In this document: piece after piece, positions 1-11,741 of the stretch
Position numbering within the stretch: position 1 is the first letter of the stretch
Layout: each line of letters opens with the position of its first letter
Translations under genes and position numbers: made by a program
Assembly: GCA_028554755.1 (NCBI GenBank)
Contig: JAPTOF010000015.1
Span: 1,178,001-1,242,000 of the forward strand
Length of the DNA: 64,000 nt
Source of the DNA: Cordia subcordata
Taxonomy: Eukaryota > Streptophyta > Magnoliopsida > Boraginales > Cordiaceae
Reading direction: 5' to 3'
Notes under the pieces: model-generated
The model's database searches: none
Told to the model about the DNA's origin: nothing
The model's input: only the letters and a program-made list of their open reading frames with translations

Positions 1-201
1 ATGACAAAATTTTTTATATATGAGAAAAAAGTACTCCCCCTTAATATATCATTTCTTTAAAAAGTGCATTTGCAAAGACATGCAAATAGCTATATTCAAA
101 CAAGTAAAACATATCAACAAAACATGCCATTTACTTTTCCAAACGAAGCATACACCATTCAACATATATCATGCACCAAAAAAAACATTCAACAAGTAAA
201 T

Positions 202-288
202 ATCATTCACCATACTTACATCGTTCATACTTATATCATTCACCATACTTATATCATTCACCATATTTATATCATTCACCATACTTCT
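202..288. repeat. 18-bp tandem repeat near 3' end of copia element
   Basis: The unit ATCATTCACCATACTTAT recurs at 202, 235, 253 and 271, with one 15-bp shortened unit at 220-234. It lies beside the G-rich tract 284-300 in the non-coding 3' part of the copia element. No coding role is seen. Confidence 0.85.
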
Positions 289-423
289 CCCCCTTTGGCA
301 TCATCAAAAGCATTATAAAGGCAGGAAAAGAAATGTATAAAAGAAAAAACTTGTGAATTAAAGTCAATAATGTAAAAAATTGTTTTCAAGTGGAATGAAA
401 AATGTTTTTCAAAAAGAAGCAAA

Positions 424-1810
424 TCAGGGTGCGCAATCATGGTGATCCTTGAAGTATTCTCTCATGTCTGATTTCATGGCAGCCACTTCAGAATCAATAT
501 GTTGCCTCAAAACAGTGAGCTCGTCCCATTGGCTTGTCATGGTGGCCCTCATTTTGCCCATACCAGTGTTTAAAGCCTGTAATTGGGACAGAATCTGAGC
601 CATCAAAGAAGGGTCTTCCTGTTGTCCCATCGAACTAGAACCAGCACCATAACGAATTTCTCTTCGGCGTAGCTCATCAATGTGCACTTGCTCCCTAGAT
701 TTTCTCAACACTCGCTTAAGAGTTGCTTCCTCAGTATTTTCCTCTTCTTCAAATGTACTAACAACCATGGGTGTGGTTCCTGGTATGCCTATGTCGGGAT
801 TACCCTCAATTTTTAGCCCTTCGTCTTCTTCAAAGGTGATATCTACCCCACCAAGTATGTCATCAAGGTTTTGTGCTGTGGTGCCAAAGACAGGATCGGT
901 GAAAGTAGTCCCCTTCTTAGTCCTATTCCTATTGCAGCTTGAGTGCTTTGGGGCAAACTTTTGAAGGTCTCTCTATTTATGGGCTCCATATTGTACCAAT
1001 AAATGCCTATGAAGTTCATATACAACATATCAAAATTCCAAGCAAACACTTTATATGGAGTATTTGAAGATATGTTGAAATGAGAGAAAATATGCATTAA
1101 GGCCATACCATAACCAGGAGTGGTCATTTTTCCTCTATCCTTTCCACTAATATGTAACATATGTTGAAGGGTTAGGATAGGCAAAGCTATCTCCTTTTTC
1201 TTCCTAAGGCTATAAAGGATATAAGCATCCATGATTGGAATTTTGCCATCATTGATATTTCTAGGGAGAATTACTTCACTCATGATTTTAAAAGTAAGTT
1301 TCATATTAACATCAACATCTCTCAATAATGGAAGAATCAAATCTGGATCCTTAGACCCTACTTTCTCCCACATATATTTTATGACTTCACCTGGGGTGGC
1401 GGTTCCCTTAATTCCTTGTGGCCATCCTTGACTATTGTAGTGGCCTTCCCCATCAACAGGTATATGAAATATTTCATGTAAAGTGTCCTCGTTAAGCACA
1501 AAATTTACCCCACAGACTGTAGAAGATAATTCAAGTTTTGGGCTTCTACAATGTATCTCAAGATTTTCATAAAACTCAATTACTAATTTATCTTGCACTC
1601 ACAATGCAAATGTAGAAACGCAGACCATCTATCAAATAGTGGCAAGATATCGGTGCCAGCAAAGTCAGAGTCCACGATATATTTACCGTATGAAATTGAT
1701 TGCTTGCGTTGAATCTTGGATGCCGGAGGTGGTGGTGGTAGAGGAGATTGAGTTCTTGGCCTTTTTCCTTTTCTCCCACGTGCTTGACTTTTTCCTCTCG
1801 GATTCACCAT
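424..1810 (-). pseudogene. Third ORF of the copia element ('putative plant transposon protein'), frameshifted
   Basis: The ATG is at 1808-1810. The N-terminus is basic and proline-rich (about 45 residues), followed by a segment on the SYGKYIVDSDF pattern. The frame shifts near 1590-1600 and continues to 843 as a globular region of about 250 residues (motifs LNEDTLHEIFHIP and TTPGYGMALMHIF). A second shift near 770-840 leads to an acidic, helical C-terminal part (768-424) likely to form a coiled coil. Such a domain is found after pol in SIRE-like copia elements and elsewhere in plant genomes, usually labelled putative plant transposon protein; its function is unknown. No signal peptide or membrane segment is visible, so there is no support for an envelope role. 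At least two frameshifts make it a pseudogene. Confidence 0.7.
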
Positions 1811-2022
1811 GATTTCACGTTGTTTTTGTAAGAATAATCGGTGAAAGCTTTGTTTTTGAAGTGGGCAAGCAAATTTTAGGAAGAAATTTGGAAGAAAACC
1901 GTTGAAAATTGAAGAATTTGAGATGGGTTTTAGAGAGTTTTAGCTAGGGTTTAAAAAAATTGATAGAATGTAGTGAATTTGGGGTGAAAACCCCCAATTT
2001 TTAACCCTGTCCGCGTTCAGTT

Positions 2023-2132
2023 GGTCGACCTGCTGGTTGCGAGGGTCGACCGGCAGGATCAGAGAACATATTAAAAAGTTGTGTTTTAGCCGGACGCCTA
2101 AGGACTTAGTCGGTCGACCGGCTTGGTCGACC
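2023..2132. repeat. GGTCGACC palindrome cluster, pol-to-third-ORF gap
   Basis: Four exact GGTCGACC palindromes lie at 2023, 2044, 2112 and 2125, several in the longer form CGGTCGACCGG. The block is GC-rich in an AT-rich element. A related block occurs in the LTR (7798-7941), with shared flanking words such as CGTTCAG and GCCGGAC. It precedes the third ORF in transcription order, so a regulatory role is possible but unproven. Confidence 0.75.
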
Positions 2133-2229
2133 GGTTGGGTCAAAAGGTGCACACATTTCTTATTTTTCATACCCAAGCCACATAAACACATATATATGCC
2201 ATTTAACCACATTTTATCATTCCAATTTC

Positions 2230-3320
2230 TCTCCTAATCTTGCAAAATTGATCCTCATGCAAAGGTTTAGTGAAAATATCAGCAACTTGATGTAAAGTAT
2301 CAATAAATTCAAGAATTATATCACCTTTTTATACATGATCTCTAATGAAATGGTGCCTAATCTCAATATGCTTAGTTCTTGAGTGTTGAATTGGGTTCTT
2401 AGTAAGATTAATTGCACTAGTATTATCACAATATATAGGAATATGATCATGCTTCAATCCATAATCAAGTAAATTTTGTTTCATCTACAATATTTGTGCC
2501 ACACAACTACCAGCTGCAATATATTCAGCTTCGGTGGTAGAAATGGCAACGCTATTTTGTTTCCTACAAGACCAAGATACTAAGGAATGTCCTAGGAATT
2601 GGCATGTTCCACTAGTGCTCTTACGATCTACTTTGCAACCAGCATAGTTAGCATCAGAAAAACCACATAGATCAAATGACGTTCATTTAGCATACCAAAG
2701 CCCTAAATTAATTGTTCCCTTAAGATATCTAATTATTCTTTTTACAGCTATTAAGTGAATTTCCTTAGGATTGGATTGAAATCTAGCACATAAGCACACT
2801 GAGAACATGATACCAGGTCTAGAGGCAGTTAAATATAATAGGCTACCGATCATACCTCTATATTTTTTCTCGTCTACTGATTTACCTTTCTCATCTTTAT
2901 CTAGCTTTGTTGAGGGACTCATGGGAGTTCCAATCTCCTTTGCATCTTCAAGTCCAAATTTCTTGATGATTTCCTTGGTGTATTTGGCTTGATTTACGAA
3001 GATCCCCTCTTTTGCTTGTTTGATTTGGAGTCCGAGGAAGAAAATTAATTCTCTCATCATGCTCATCTCGAACTCCTTGTGCATGCACTTTGAAAAATTC
3101 TTACACAAGGAAACATCAGTAGCACCAAAAATTATATCATCTGCATAGATTTGGACTAGTAGAATGTCATTGTCTTTTCTTTTGATAAATAGGGTTGAAT
3201 CAAGTTTTCCTCTTTCGAAATTGTTTTCAACCAAAAATCCACTAAGTCTTTCATACCAAGCTCTAGAAGCTTGCTTTAAGCCATATAAAGCCTTTTCTAG
3301 TTTAAAAAATGATTAGGAAA
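2230..3320 (-). pseudogene. Copia RT C-terminal half plus RNase H, decayed
   Basis: This continues pol after a frameshift at about 3300-3320. The RT palm motif YADD is intact (about 3130-3150), followed by the usual FLGLQIKQ segment and the SLLYLTASRPGI block. RNase H follows from about 2690 to 2230, recognisable by SDANYAG, TEAEYIA and the C-terminal ADIFTKPL block. Minus-strand stop codons interrupt it just after the RT end (near 2683), near 2485 and near 2325. The enzyme would copy element RNA into DNA, but the frameshift and three nonsense codons rule out a working product. Confidence 0.85.
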
Positions 3321-5291
3321 ACATGAATCTTCAAAACCGGGGGGTTGTTCAACATAAACTTCTTCTTTAATGAATCTATTTAAAAATGCACTTTTCACAT
3401 CCATTTGATAAAGTTTAAAGTCCATGTGACATGCAAATGCAAGTCTAGCTACAAGAGCATAAGTTTCATCATAATCAATTCCTTCTTCTTGATTGTATCC
3501 TTGTGCAACTAGTCTAGCCTTATTCCTAGTCACTATTCCAGCTTCATCTAGTTTGTTTCTGAATACCCATTTGGTTCCAATTACCGGTCTATCTTTAGGT
3601 CTTTTAACTAGCTTCCAAACTTTATTTCTTTCAAATTGATTGAGTTCTTCTTGCATTGCCATTATCCAATTTTCATCTAGTAGAGCTTCTTTTACATTTT
3701 TGGGTTCAATATGAGAAATAAATGCATGACGCTCACAAAAAGTGCTAATATTACGCCTAGTTCTTACACCTTCATTTGGATTACCGAGAATAAGATCTTG
3801 AGGATGGTTTCTCACAAACTTCCAACTCTTTGGTTGATCTTCATGAGGTTCTTTTGTTTCATCATCTTTGTTTGAGCAATGTTTGATTTCCATATTTGCT
3901 TGAGACCTTCTTTCATGAAGTTCTTCTTCTTGCTTCGTTAGTTTTTCTTTGTCTTTTGGAGTTGGATCTTCAAGCGTTGTCTTTTCCAAAAGATAACCTA
4001 CATCATCAATTTCCTTTCTCGGCTCAAATGGATTAGTCTCATCAAATGTAACATGTATTGATTCTTCTACAACAAGAGTTCTCTTATTATATACCCTATA
4101 TGCTTTGCTCTTTGTGGAATAACCTAAGAATATTCCTTTATTGAATTTAGAATCAAATTTTCTTAAGTGGTCCTTAGTGTTTAGAATAAAACATTTACAA
4201 CCAAATACCTTGAAGTATGATATTTTAGGTGTTTTGCCATGCCATAGTTCATATGAAGTTTTGTTTAAAATAGGTCTAATCAATACTCTATTTTGCACAT
4301 AGCATGCAGTATTTATGGCTTCACTCCAAAAATATGTTGGCAAGTTGTGTTCTTTTAACATAGTCCTTGCCATTTCTTGTAATGTACGATTCTTCCTCTC
4401 TACTATCCCATTTTGTTGAGGAGTACGAGGGGCCGAAAAGTTATGCTCAATGCCATGTTCATCACAAAAGTTCATGAAAGGAGTATTCACATATTCGGTG
4501 CTATTATCACTACGGATGCAAGTTATAAAATAGCCTTTCTCATTTTGCACTTTTCTACACAATCTTGCAAATTCATTGAAGGCATCATTTTTATGTGCAA
4601 GAAACATGACCCGTGTAAATCTAGTGTAATCATCAACTACAACAAATGTATACCTAGATCCTCCTAAGCTTGCCACATCAATGGGTCCAAACAAATCCAT
4701 ATGTAGTAGTTGTAATGCTCTATTTGTTGAAACCTTATTTAGGGATTTGAAGGATGTTTTATGTTGTTTTCCTAGTTGGCAAGCATCACAGATTTTATCT
4801 TTTTCAAATTTTAGTTTTGGTAGGTCTCTAACTAGATCATGCTTTGATAAATCATTCAATAAGCTTATGCTAGCATGTCCTAATCTTCTATGCCATAACC
4901 AAGCATTATCATGCACAACAGATAAACATTTAACATGTTGACATATAAGTTGATCAATTTCAACAGTGTAAACATTTTCATTTCTCTTAGCTACAAATAA
5001 CACATTTTCATTTCCACATTCATACACAAGACATTTAGATGATTGAAAAATGACTTTATGACCTTTGTCACATAATTGACTAATGCTAAGTAGATTAAAT
5101 TTTAGACCTTCTACTAGTAGGACATTGTGTATAGCAAGAGAATTTTCATTACCAATGCTTCCTTTTCCAATAATTTTTCCTTTGGCATTGTCCCCAAAGG
5201 TAACATCTCCTTCTTTTGTCCTTTTTAGTTTGTAGAAAAGTGAAGAGTTCCCCGTCATGTGCTTGGAACAACCACTATCCAAGATCCATTT
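3297..5291 (-). pseudogene. Copia pol: protease, integrase and N-terminal RT
   Basis: One open frame of about 660 codons. The protease starts in the motif [13 protein letters not shown], with catalytic Asp and the usual Ala replaced by Cys. The HHCC pre-integrase zinc region follows (LWHRRLGH ... CDACQLGK), then the integrase core with its first Asp in HMDLFGP, second in RSDNSTEY and Glu in ERKNRTLQE. The N-terminal RT block has [11 protein letters not shown] and MDVKSAFLN. The stretch [15 protein letters not shown] lacks a few residues usually found between VARLE and LLAFA, so a small in-frame deletion is likely. The frame ends in a shift near 3300. Gag ends in a different frame at 5392 with about 100 bp between. 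Confidence 0.88.
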
Positions 5292-5391
5292 TATTTTGCT
5301 TGAATCGCTTTCATTGCATACCTACACACATGAAATTCAAATGCAATTCTTTATTTTGGGGTCCCCAATACCTTGGGTCATTGGCGTTAGT

Positions 5392-7059
5392 TTAATTTTT
5401 GTTTTTGACCACGCATTTTGGTCTTTGCCAATATGGAACATGTGATCCTCTATCACGAATTTTCTTGTAATAACAATGAATAGATACATGTCCTTTCTTT
5501 TCACAATAGGTACAAATAACATTTGTCTTCGGTGAAGAGAGGGATGTAGAGGTAGAAGCCTTGACAAAATAGGTTTTAAAATACTTTTGATTAATACTAG
5601 GTTTGTATCCAATACCACTCTTATCAAAAGACATTTTTTGACTTCCAAGAAGCTTTTCAAAATTTTCTTTCCCATTTGTAAACTTTTGAACAATTCCATT
5701 CAAATCCTCATTTTTCTTTTTTAAATCTTTAACCTCTTTTTCAAACTTTACAAAATCTTCGGCATATGAATCATTTCTTTTTTCTAAGATGTCTATTTTT
5801 TCAATAAGAGAAGCATTTTTCTTTTCCAAAATTTCTTTTTCATTAAGAACAAGTTTCAAACTTTTATGCATTTGCTTGTTTTTTGCCAAGACTAATGATA
5901 GATCATCATGTAATTTAGCAAATGCATCTTTTAGTTCATCAAAACTATATTCCTCTTCCTCTTCTTCACTAGATGAATAATAAATAGATAAAGATGGTGA
6001 AGATAGTACCTCATCCTCATTGGCCATGAGGCAAAAATTGGCTACCTCATTATGCTCTTCCTCATCTTCTTCGGTTTCAGAGAAGTCCCATGTGGCCTTG
6101 AGCGCCTTTCCTTCCTTCTTCTCTGAAAGCTTAGGACAATTTGCTTTTATATGTCCCGACTTGTTGCAATTAAAGCACTTCATTTCATCTTTTGCATCTT
6201 TTATCTTTTTGAACTCTTTGCTTTCTTTTCCTTTCTTCTTCCAATTTGTGTTGCTTGAAGAAACCCTTTTTCTCATCTTTCTAAATTTCATAAATTTTTT
6301 GAAATTTCGGGCTAGAAGTGCAATCTCTTCATCTTCCGGGTCCTCATCATCTTCTTCATCGTCACTTGATGAATATTTTGATGCAACGAGAGCAATGGGC
6401 TTCTTTGCTTTCCTTTCTTCTTCTTCATGAGCTTTTATCTCAAGCTCATGAGTCATGAGTGACCCGATGAGCTCATTGAGCTCCAATGTATTCAAGTCCT
6501 TCGCTTCCTTTATTGCCGTGACTTTAGGTTGCCATGATAATGGCAAGCTCCTTAGCACTTTCCTTACCTTCTCTACATTGGAATAATCTTTACCAAGAGC
6601 TTTCAAACCATTAGTGATTTCAACAAATCTAGAAAACATTTGTTCAACATTTTCATTTGGAAGCATCTTGAATAATTCATATCTATGTACAAGCATAGCA
6701 ATCCTAGATTCTTTCACTTGGCTAGTTCCTTCATAAGTTACTTCTAATTGATCCCAAAGTTCTTTAGCCGAAGTGCAACCCATTACTCTAGCAAATTCGG
6801 TGGCATTCATAGCATTAAATAAATAATGTAATGCTTTTTGGTTTAACTCAAATAATTTAATATCTTCATCATTCCATTCATTTTCTGGTTTGGGTATTCT
6901 CCTATCACCCTCTAATTTTGTAGGTAAGGTAGGCCCATTTTCTATGATTTTCTAGGCTTTATAATCATGTGATTGTATAAACACTTTCATTCTCATTTTC
7001 CAAAATGCATAATTTGTTCCATCAAAAGGGGGTGCTTGTTTAATAGAAATTCCCTCCAT
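5392..7059 (-). pseudogene. Copia gag (nucleocapsid) with a premature stop at codon 36
   Basis: The ATG at 7057-7059 begins a gag-type leader with FDGTNYAFWK and continues through a UBN2-type capsid region (ELWDQLEVTYEGTSQVK). Two CCHC zinc knuckles (C-x2-C-x4-H-x4-C) lie near 6130-6180 and 5470-5520, with an acidic, coiled-coil stretch between them. A TAG at 6952-6954 interrupts codon 36, where Trp is usual, so only the 6951-5392 part is open. The TAA at 5392 separates it from protease, which lies in another frame. Gag packages element RNA into virus-like particles; this copy cannot make full-length protein. Confidence 0.85.
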
Positions 7060-7106
7060 ATTTGCTAGAAATTCTACTAGTTGTTAGACTATTATGTAGA
7101 ACCCTA

Positions 7107-7118
7107 GCTCTAATACCA
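7107..7118 (-). other. Primer binding site (initiator Met-tRNA type)
   Basis: The minus strand reads TGGTATTAGAGC, one base from the plant copia consensus TGGTATCAGAGC. It lies between the LTR edge and gag, fixing element orientation and the inner LTR border at about 7120-7125. Confidence 0.85.
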
Positions 7119-7119
7119 A

Positions 7120-8407
7120 TTATGGGTGCAAATATCTTAAGAGGGGGGGTGAATTAAGATATTAATACTAATTTTCGTTTTTAAAATTTACAGAAAATTT
7201 ACAACTTCTAACAAACAATATATCAAACACAAGATAAGCAAGGTAAGAAGAATAAAAATAGAAATGTAAAGAGAAGAGAAACAAACGATTTTAAGGTGGT
7301 TCGGCCAAGCCTACGTCCACCGCCCAAGGAATCTCCCCTTAGGACTTCAAAGATCTCCACTAAGATGCTTCTTCAAAACTTGGTGAAGCACAAACCAAGT
7401 TCTTTACAACCTCTTTAAAGCCTAACTTCAAAGAACCCAAGAGATTTACTCTATAGGATTTCCTCACACTTTACAAGCTTAAATGAATAAATCTCACAAA
7501 GATTAAAGCTCTCAAGGTGTGTATGTACTCAAGAATGAGAAAAGATTGAATCTGAGATTTTCTTCAAGAAGAAAATGAATAAGCTCTTGAAAGCTCAAAT
7601 ATATTGCAAGAGTGGCTCAAAGATGGATTGAATGATGATAAACACTTTAGCACACTTCAATTGATGATTAGAAAGTGTATTAAATGAGTATTTAAAGAGA
7701 TTTGGGGGTTAGGGATATGGTAGGTGAAGAAGGAGTGATTTTTTAGGCCAGAACGATAATAAACGACTAGTGCATTTATTACAGCTCCCGTTCAGCCGGT
7801 CGACCGACTGAGTCATCTGGCTTACCCTTCTCCTTCTCTAACTAGGCCGGACACCTTAGCAGGTCGACCGGCTAGGGGGTCCGGCTTTTCCCTTCACCTC
7901 TCTATTTACGCCGGGCGACCACCCAGGTCAGCCGGTCGACCGGCTGGGGGGTCTGGCCACTCCAGAATGTGAAGTAAAGCCAAATTTATGCAGAAAAACA
8001 ATTTAAGTGCATTTTCACAACTCCAAGTCATTTTGAATAAATTTGTAAACACATGTTGTGAATTGAAACACCCCAAAAACTCATTTTATCTCAATGTGTG
8101 CATTCAAATACATTTGTACATATGTTATTTTCAAATGTGCAAGACTTGAAAATTTTTGCTATGACAAAGAAAAAGATTTTGAGCCAAGTCCACACAATAT
8201 ATAGGCATTTCACAAAAAGAGCAAGAAGAAAAACAAATCCGGTACCCCTTATGGCTTCTTTTCTTCTCCTTATGCCTTCTCATCTTTTCTCCCTTCAAAT
8301 AAGGCTTTTTGCACATCTTCATATCTTTCAAAGTTTCATATTGATATCATCTCATTTTCACAAGAAGCTATTTAGTCAAATAATGCATATATATATTTTC
8401 ATCATCA
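7120..8407 (-). repeat. 5' LTR of the copia element (outer end approximate)
   Basis: This non-coding block lies upstream of the PBS on the minus strand. It includes the AGGGGGGGTGAATTAAGATAT stretch often seen at the inner edge of SIRE-like LTRs, and a GTGGTTCGGCCAAGCCTACG word near 7290. Three exact GGTCGACC palindromes lie at 7798, 7862 and 7934. No partner LTR is in the window, so the 8407 end rests only on a TG start and the change in sequence character. Confidence 0.6.
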
Positions 8408-10633
8408 AAATTAATAATAAATATTTAGCTTACAGGATCAATAAACCCCTATCCTTACCTACTCCTATATTAGGGTGGGGAACAACCTCCCCCTCCCCCT
8501 CCCCCCTCCATCCCAAACAAGAGGTTTTTGGCATAAAATTTCATTCCAACTCCTGTGGTACTCCTATGAAAGTCAAAACGAGGTCCCTATATAAAATAAA
8601 AAATCAATAAGACTAATTCATAATTATTAGTCCCTTTGTGATGTTGTGTGAGAATCAGCATTCATTGCGTATTCTCTTTTAGAGCCTGTTTGGCTCTACT
8701 TAAGCCCCAAAATAAGTAGAACAAAGCAGGCTTGTAGTCTTTGATGTGAGGCTACACCGGGTTACTACTTAAAAGAAAACTTCCTAGAGCATTTGCCTGT
8801 TACTAATGACGGGCTTACCAAAAGTTGACCTGGTTTTATGCTTATCTGGATGCTTCAATCAATGGTTAAAAAAATTCACTTTAAGGACTGTGTACCTACT
8901 AAACACTGTACACCTTTAATGAACAAATAGTATAAAAATTATGAACAAACATGTTAACTAAATTGCTCACAGTTTTTTAGTATTTGTTATAATTTATTAG
9001 TTCACCACTTAACATATATTTATTTACCACTCTTGCACACACATATACACAAAAACATATTTATGCACACAGACCAACACAATATTAATATTGTGAACAT
9101 ATGATATTAATATTGTGAATAAACAATATTAATATTATGAACAAATGGTATTAATATTGTGAACAAAGGGGAGGGAATACGGGAGAGTATGATCGTAAAG
9201 GAACATGGTATATATTGCGATCTCCGTACTAGTAAAGTTTAATAACTTTTAAACTCCTGAAATTTTCTGATTTTCGCAATCAAGCCCTCAAACATTCAAT
9301 TTTAACAATTCTAGTCTTTTACTTTTTATATGTAAGACAATTAAGCCCTACAGGTTTAGACAAGTAGACGAGAAACGCAGACATGAGAATCTCATGTGGT
9401 TTCGCAAGAACAAAATAGTGAAAGCCTTCTACTGAATCCAGTTATTGTTTTTCAATTTTTCCCCCTTTCATATCTTTAGCCTTCTATTTCTTTTTCCCTT
9501 TGCCGTTTTCCTTCCTTTGATCTTTCCTCTACCTCTCGGATATAGTTCTCACCATCCTTAACCATGTCCATAATTTTCCCTTTAAGTTATTTTTTTTCCC
9601 TTTAAGTTAGTGAGAGAGTTTAGAAAGATTTACCAGTTTGAAAATAGGTGAATAATATTAGTTATCTCGTTCTTAGATTTTGAATGGAAATAATATTTAA
9701 CAGTTATAATGACGAGGATACTATTCCAAGAAAGTAGCAAATTGCCTTTAGATAGAGAGAGTGATCGCTATTGACATCCATAGGTTTAGAATGATGTGTA
9801 AGAGCGTGGTAATTGTTGTTCTAAAAAAAAAAAAGATAAATTTATAAGAAATCATTTTCCAAATATCAAAGCAAAATGCTCCTTTACTCTAGATGCAATA
9901 TTTTGGATGTAATATTATGCAAAGAAAAAGTTTGTCCTCCAGAAAGAAGATACACATGACATGACCTAGTTGTTTCTCATCATAAACGCTTTCAATTTCT
10001 TTTGCTATGCCAATTTGCAATGTAATGCATTAACATATTTATATGCATTAGGAAAAGAAACCAAAAAGAAAAATCTGACGAATGCAACTCAGAAATGAAA
10101 CTACGTTAGGTGAACAGCTCGAAGACTTAGTTGTTGAAATTAGCAAACTTTTGAATATTCAAAAAAAATTCCCTTATCATCTATCATGCATTACTAGGAG
10201 ACGTAAACAAGGTGTAACTTAGACATGACACTTTAGCCACCAAGGGAAATGAACCTTAAAGTTTTGTCGAATATATAGATTGATGCATGCACTAAAAACA
10301 AAAATAAATATCGTGCGTAAATTACCAAATGGAGGAAGAGGGAACACAACTTTATAAATAAAGCAATGAATGATATTTCCGAACAAAACCAGTCCCTTTA
10401 AGCATACGATTTGGTCAAAATTATTGGCTTCATTTTACTTGTTTTAATTACTTTTTTTGTAAGTTCTATACAAGTTTATTATTTAATAGCAAATCACAAA
10501 CTTAATCATGATTTTTTGAAATTCACGTGTAAATTTTGTTTTGAGTACTAGTAATACATCTCTAACTTCAGCATAATAATATAAGCGTTGATGAGACACC
10601 TCTCAATCCTCCAAATGTAAGAATTAGAACTTA
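8408..10633. other. AT-rich intergenic spacer, no gene seen
   Basis: No open frame with protein-like composition. It contains a 22-bp tandem repeat (9084-9171). A GAGCCTGTTTGGCTCTACTT word at 8682 resembles a hAT-type terminal repeat but has no mate. Confidence 0.6.
9084..9171. repeat. 22-bp tandem repeat, four copies
   Basis: ATTAATATT recurs at exact 22-bp spacing (9084, 9106, 9128, 9150), each copy carrying a GTGAACA-like tail. AATATTAATATT is itself palindromic, so each unit could form a small hairpin. Confidence 0.9.
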
Positions 10634-10641
10634 TATTTAAT

Positions 10642-11006
10642 TAGTGATGGAGCAAGGATTTTAACGTAGAGAGGGCAAATATGGAATTATTTTTTTACTC
10701 AATAAATCAATGAAAAATTTTATAATAAAATATCATCTCTAGGAAATTATTATAGAGTTAAATGATATTATTAAAAATTAACTAAATAAATAACAATATT
10801 TGAACTTTTAGATTGTTAATCGACATTATACAATTTTTAAAATAAAAGAGAAATAATAAATATACAAATTTATTATTATTGTTATTATTCTATTAAGTTG
10901 AAAGGGGGAGGCAAAATATACATATAAATTTATTTTTTGGGAAATAACCATAAATATTTTTTTAGGCGGGGGAGGGCTGCCCTTACTGCCCTTTGCTCTA
11001 CCACTG
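10642..11006. mobile_element. hAT-type MITE with perfect 8-bp TSD
   Basis: The left end TAGTGATGGAGCAAGGATT and the complement of the right end, CAGTGGTAGAGCAAAGG, are imperfect terminal inverted repeats of the plant CAGTGGCGGAGC type. The flanks are identical 8-bp duplications TATTTAAT (10634-10641 and 11007-11014), as expected of hAT transposition. The 365-bp interior is AT-rich and non-coding. Confidence 0.85.
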
Positions 11007-11014
11007 TATTTAAT

Positions 11015-11736
11015 AGACTTTGAATTATTTTATTTTATTTTTTATTTATTTAAGATTACGAAGTTATTTGGTTCTTATAAACTGTTCTAATTGGCAGAAG
11101 ACAAAGACTTAATAAAGTTTTTGCTAAAAAATTAATGAAAAAAGTTTCTAATGAAACACCCTATTTAGAAAATAAGATGAATAGACTCTTAAATTTTAAG
11201 GGGTAAAATGCACATGACCACTCTTGTGGTTCATCAAAAGTGCATCCAATCCCTTTGCTGCATAACCCCCCTATAGTCTGTAAAAGTGCATTAAACACCC
11301 ATATCATTAAAAAATTTGTTATATTTAACCATAATTTTTTTTGTATCGAAATAAGTTTTTTTTTGGTTCAAAAATGCCCAAAATACCCTTATCTCTTCAA
11401 AAGAAATATTGTTAAAAAAAATTTTGAACCCTCAACCTCAAATTAAAACAATAAATGCTCAAATCAACTAGATTATAAACAACTTATGTTCTAAATTAAT
11501 GTGAGTTTGATTTATTTAGAATATATAATAGTAATATAATACCAAATCCAAGTATGTCAAAGAAGCCCTCAATGACTGCGTCAAAAAGAAGGCTGACCCC
11601 TATTATAAATAACCCCCATCTTCATCATTGATACTATCTTCCATGCTGAATGCTTTGCCTTTATCACGTCTATTGTGTAATCTTCCTTTTCTTTTCTTTT
11701 TTTTTTTGGCATCTCTTTGTCCTTTCATTTTCCACT
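11015..11736. other. Spacer with left arm of an interrupted inverted repeat
   Basis: No gene seen. Bases 11360-11427 are an inverted copy of 19412-19479, and weaker matching extends to about 11500. GGGGTAAAATGCAC at 11201 resembles ends of plant foldback repeats. Bases 11737-11741 are the left TSD of the LTR element that follows. Confidence 0.6.
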
Positions 11737-11741
11737 GACAT

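Larger units (their letters stand above)
1..8407 (-). mobile_element. Ty1/copia retrotransposon, SIRE/Maximus type, degenerate, cut by window edge
   Basis: Read on the minus strand, the order is LTR (about 8407-7120), Met-tRNA PBS, gag, protease, integrase, reverse transcriptase, RNase H, then a non-coding gap and a third ORF. Integrase before RT marks Ty1/copia. The long gag with two zinc knuckles, the third ORF after pol and G-rich tracts of the AAGGGGGAG type point to the SIRE/Maximus lineage. Two such tracts are seen (complement of 284-300 and of 31-50), and the 3' LTR must lie beyond base 1. All ORFs carry stops or frameshifts, so the copy is inactive. The outer LTR end at 8407 is inferred from a minus-strand TGATGATG start and is uncertain, because no second LTR is available for comparison. 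Confidence 0.85.

Noticed and set aside
64..356. Short plus-strand frames over the 18-bp repeat
   Set aside because: Repetitive His/Ile/Tyr-rich translations come from the tandem repeat; one lacks an ATG start.
424..1810. Viral envelope-like gene after pol
   Set aside because: No signal peptide, transmembrane segment or cysteine pattern; it fits the plant transposon protein domain instead.
8098..8610. 170-codon open frame on the plus strand
   Set aside because: It crosses the LTR edge into spacer DNA, has a low-complexity composition and no family resemblance.
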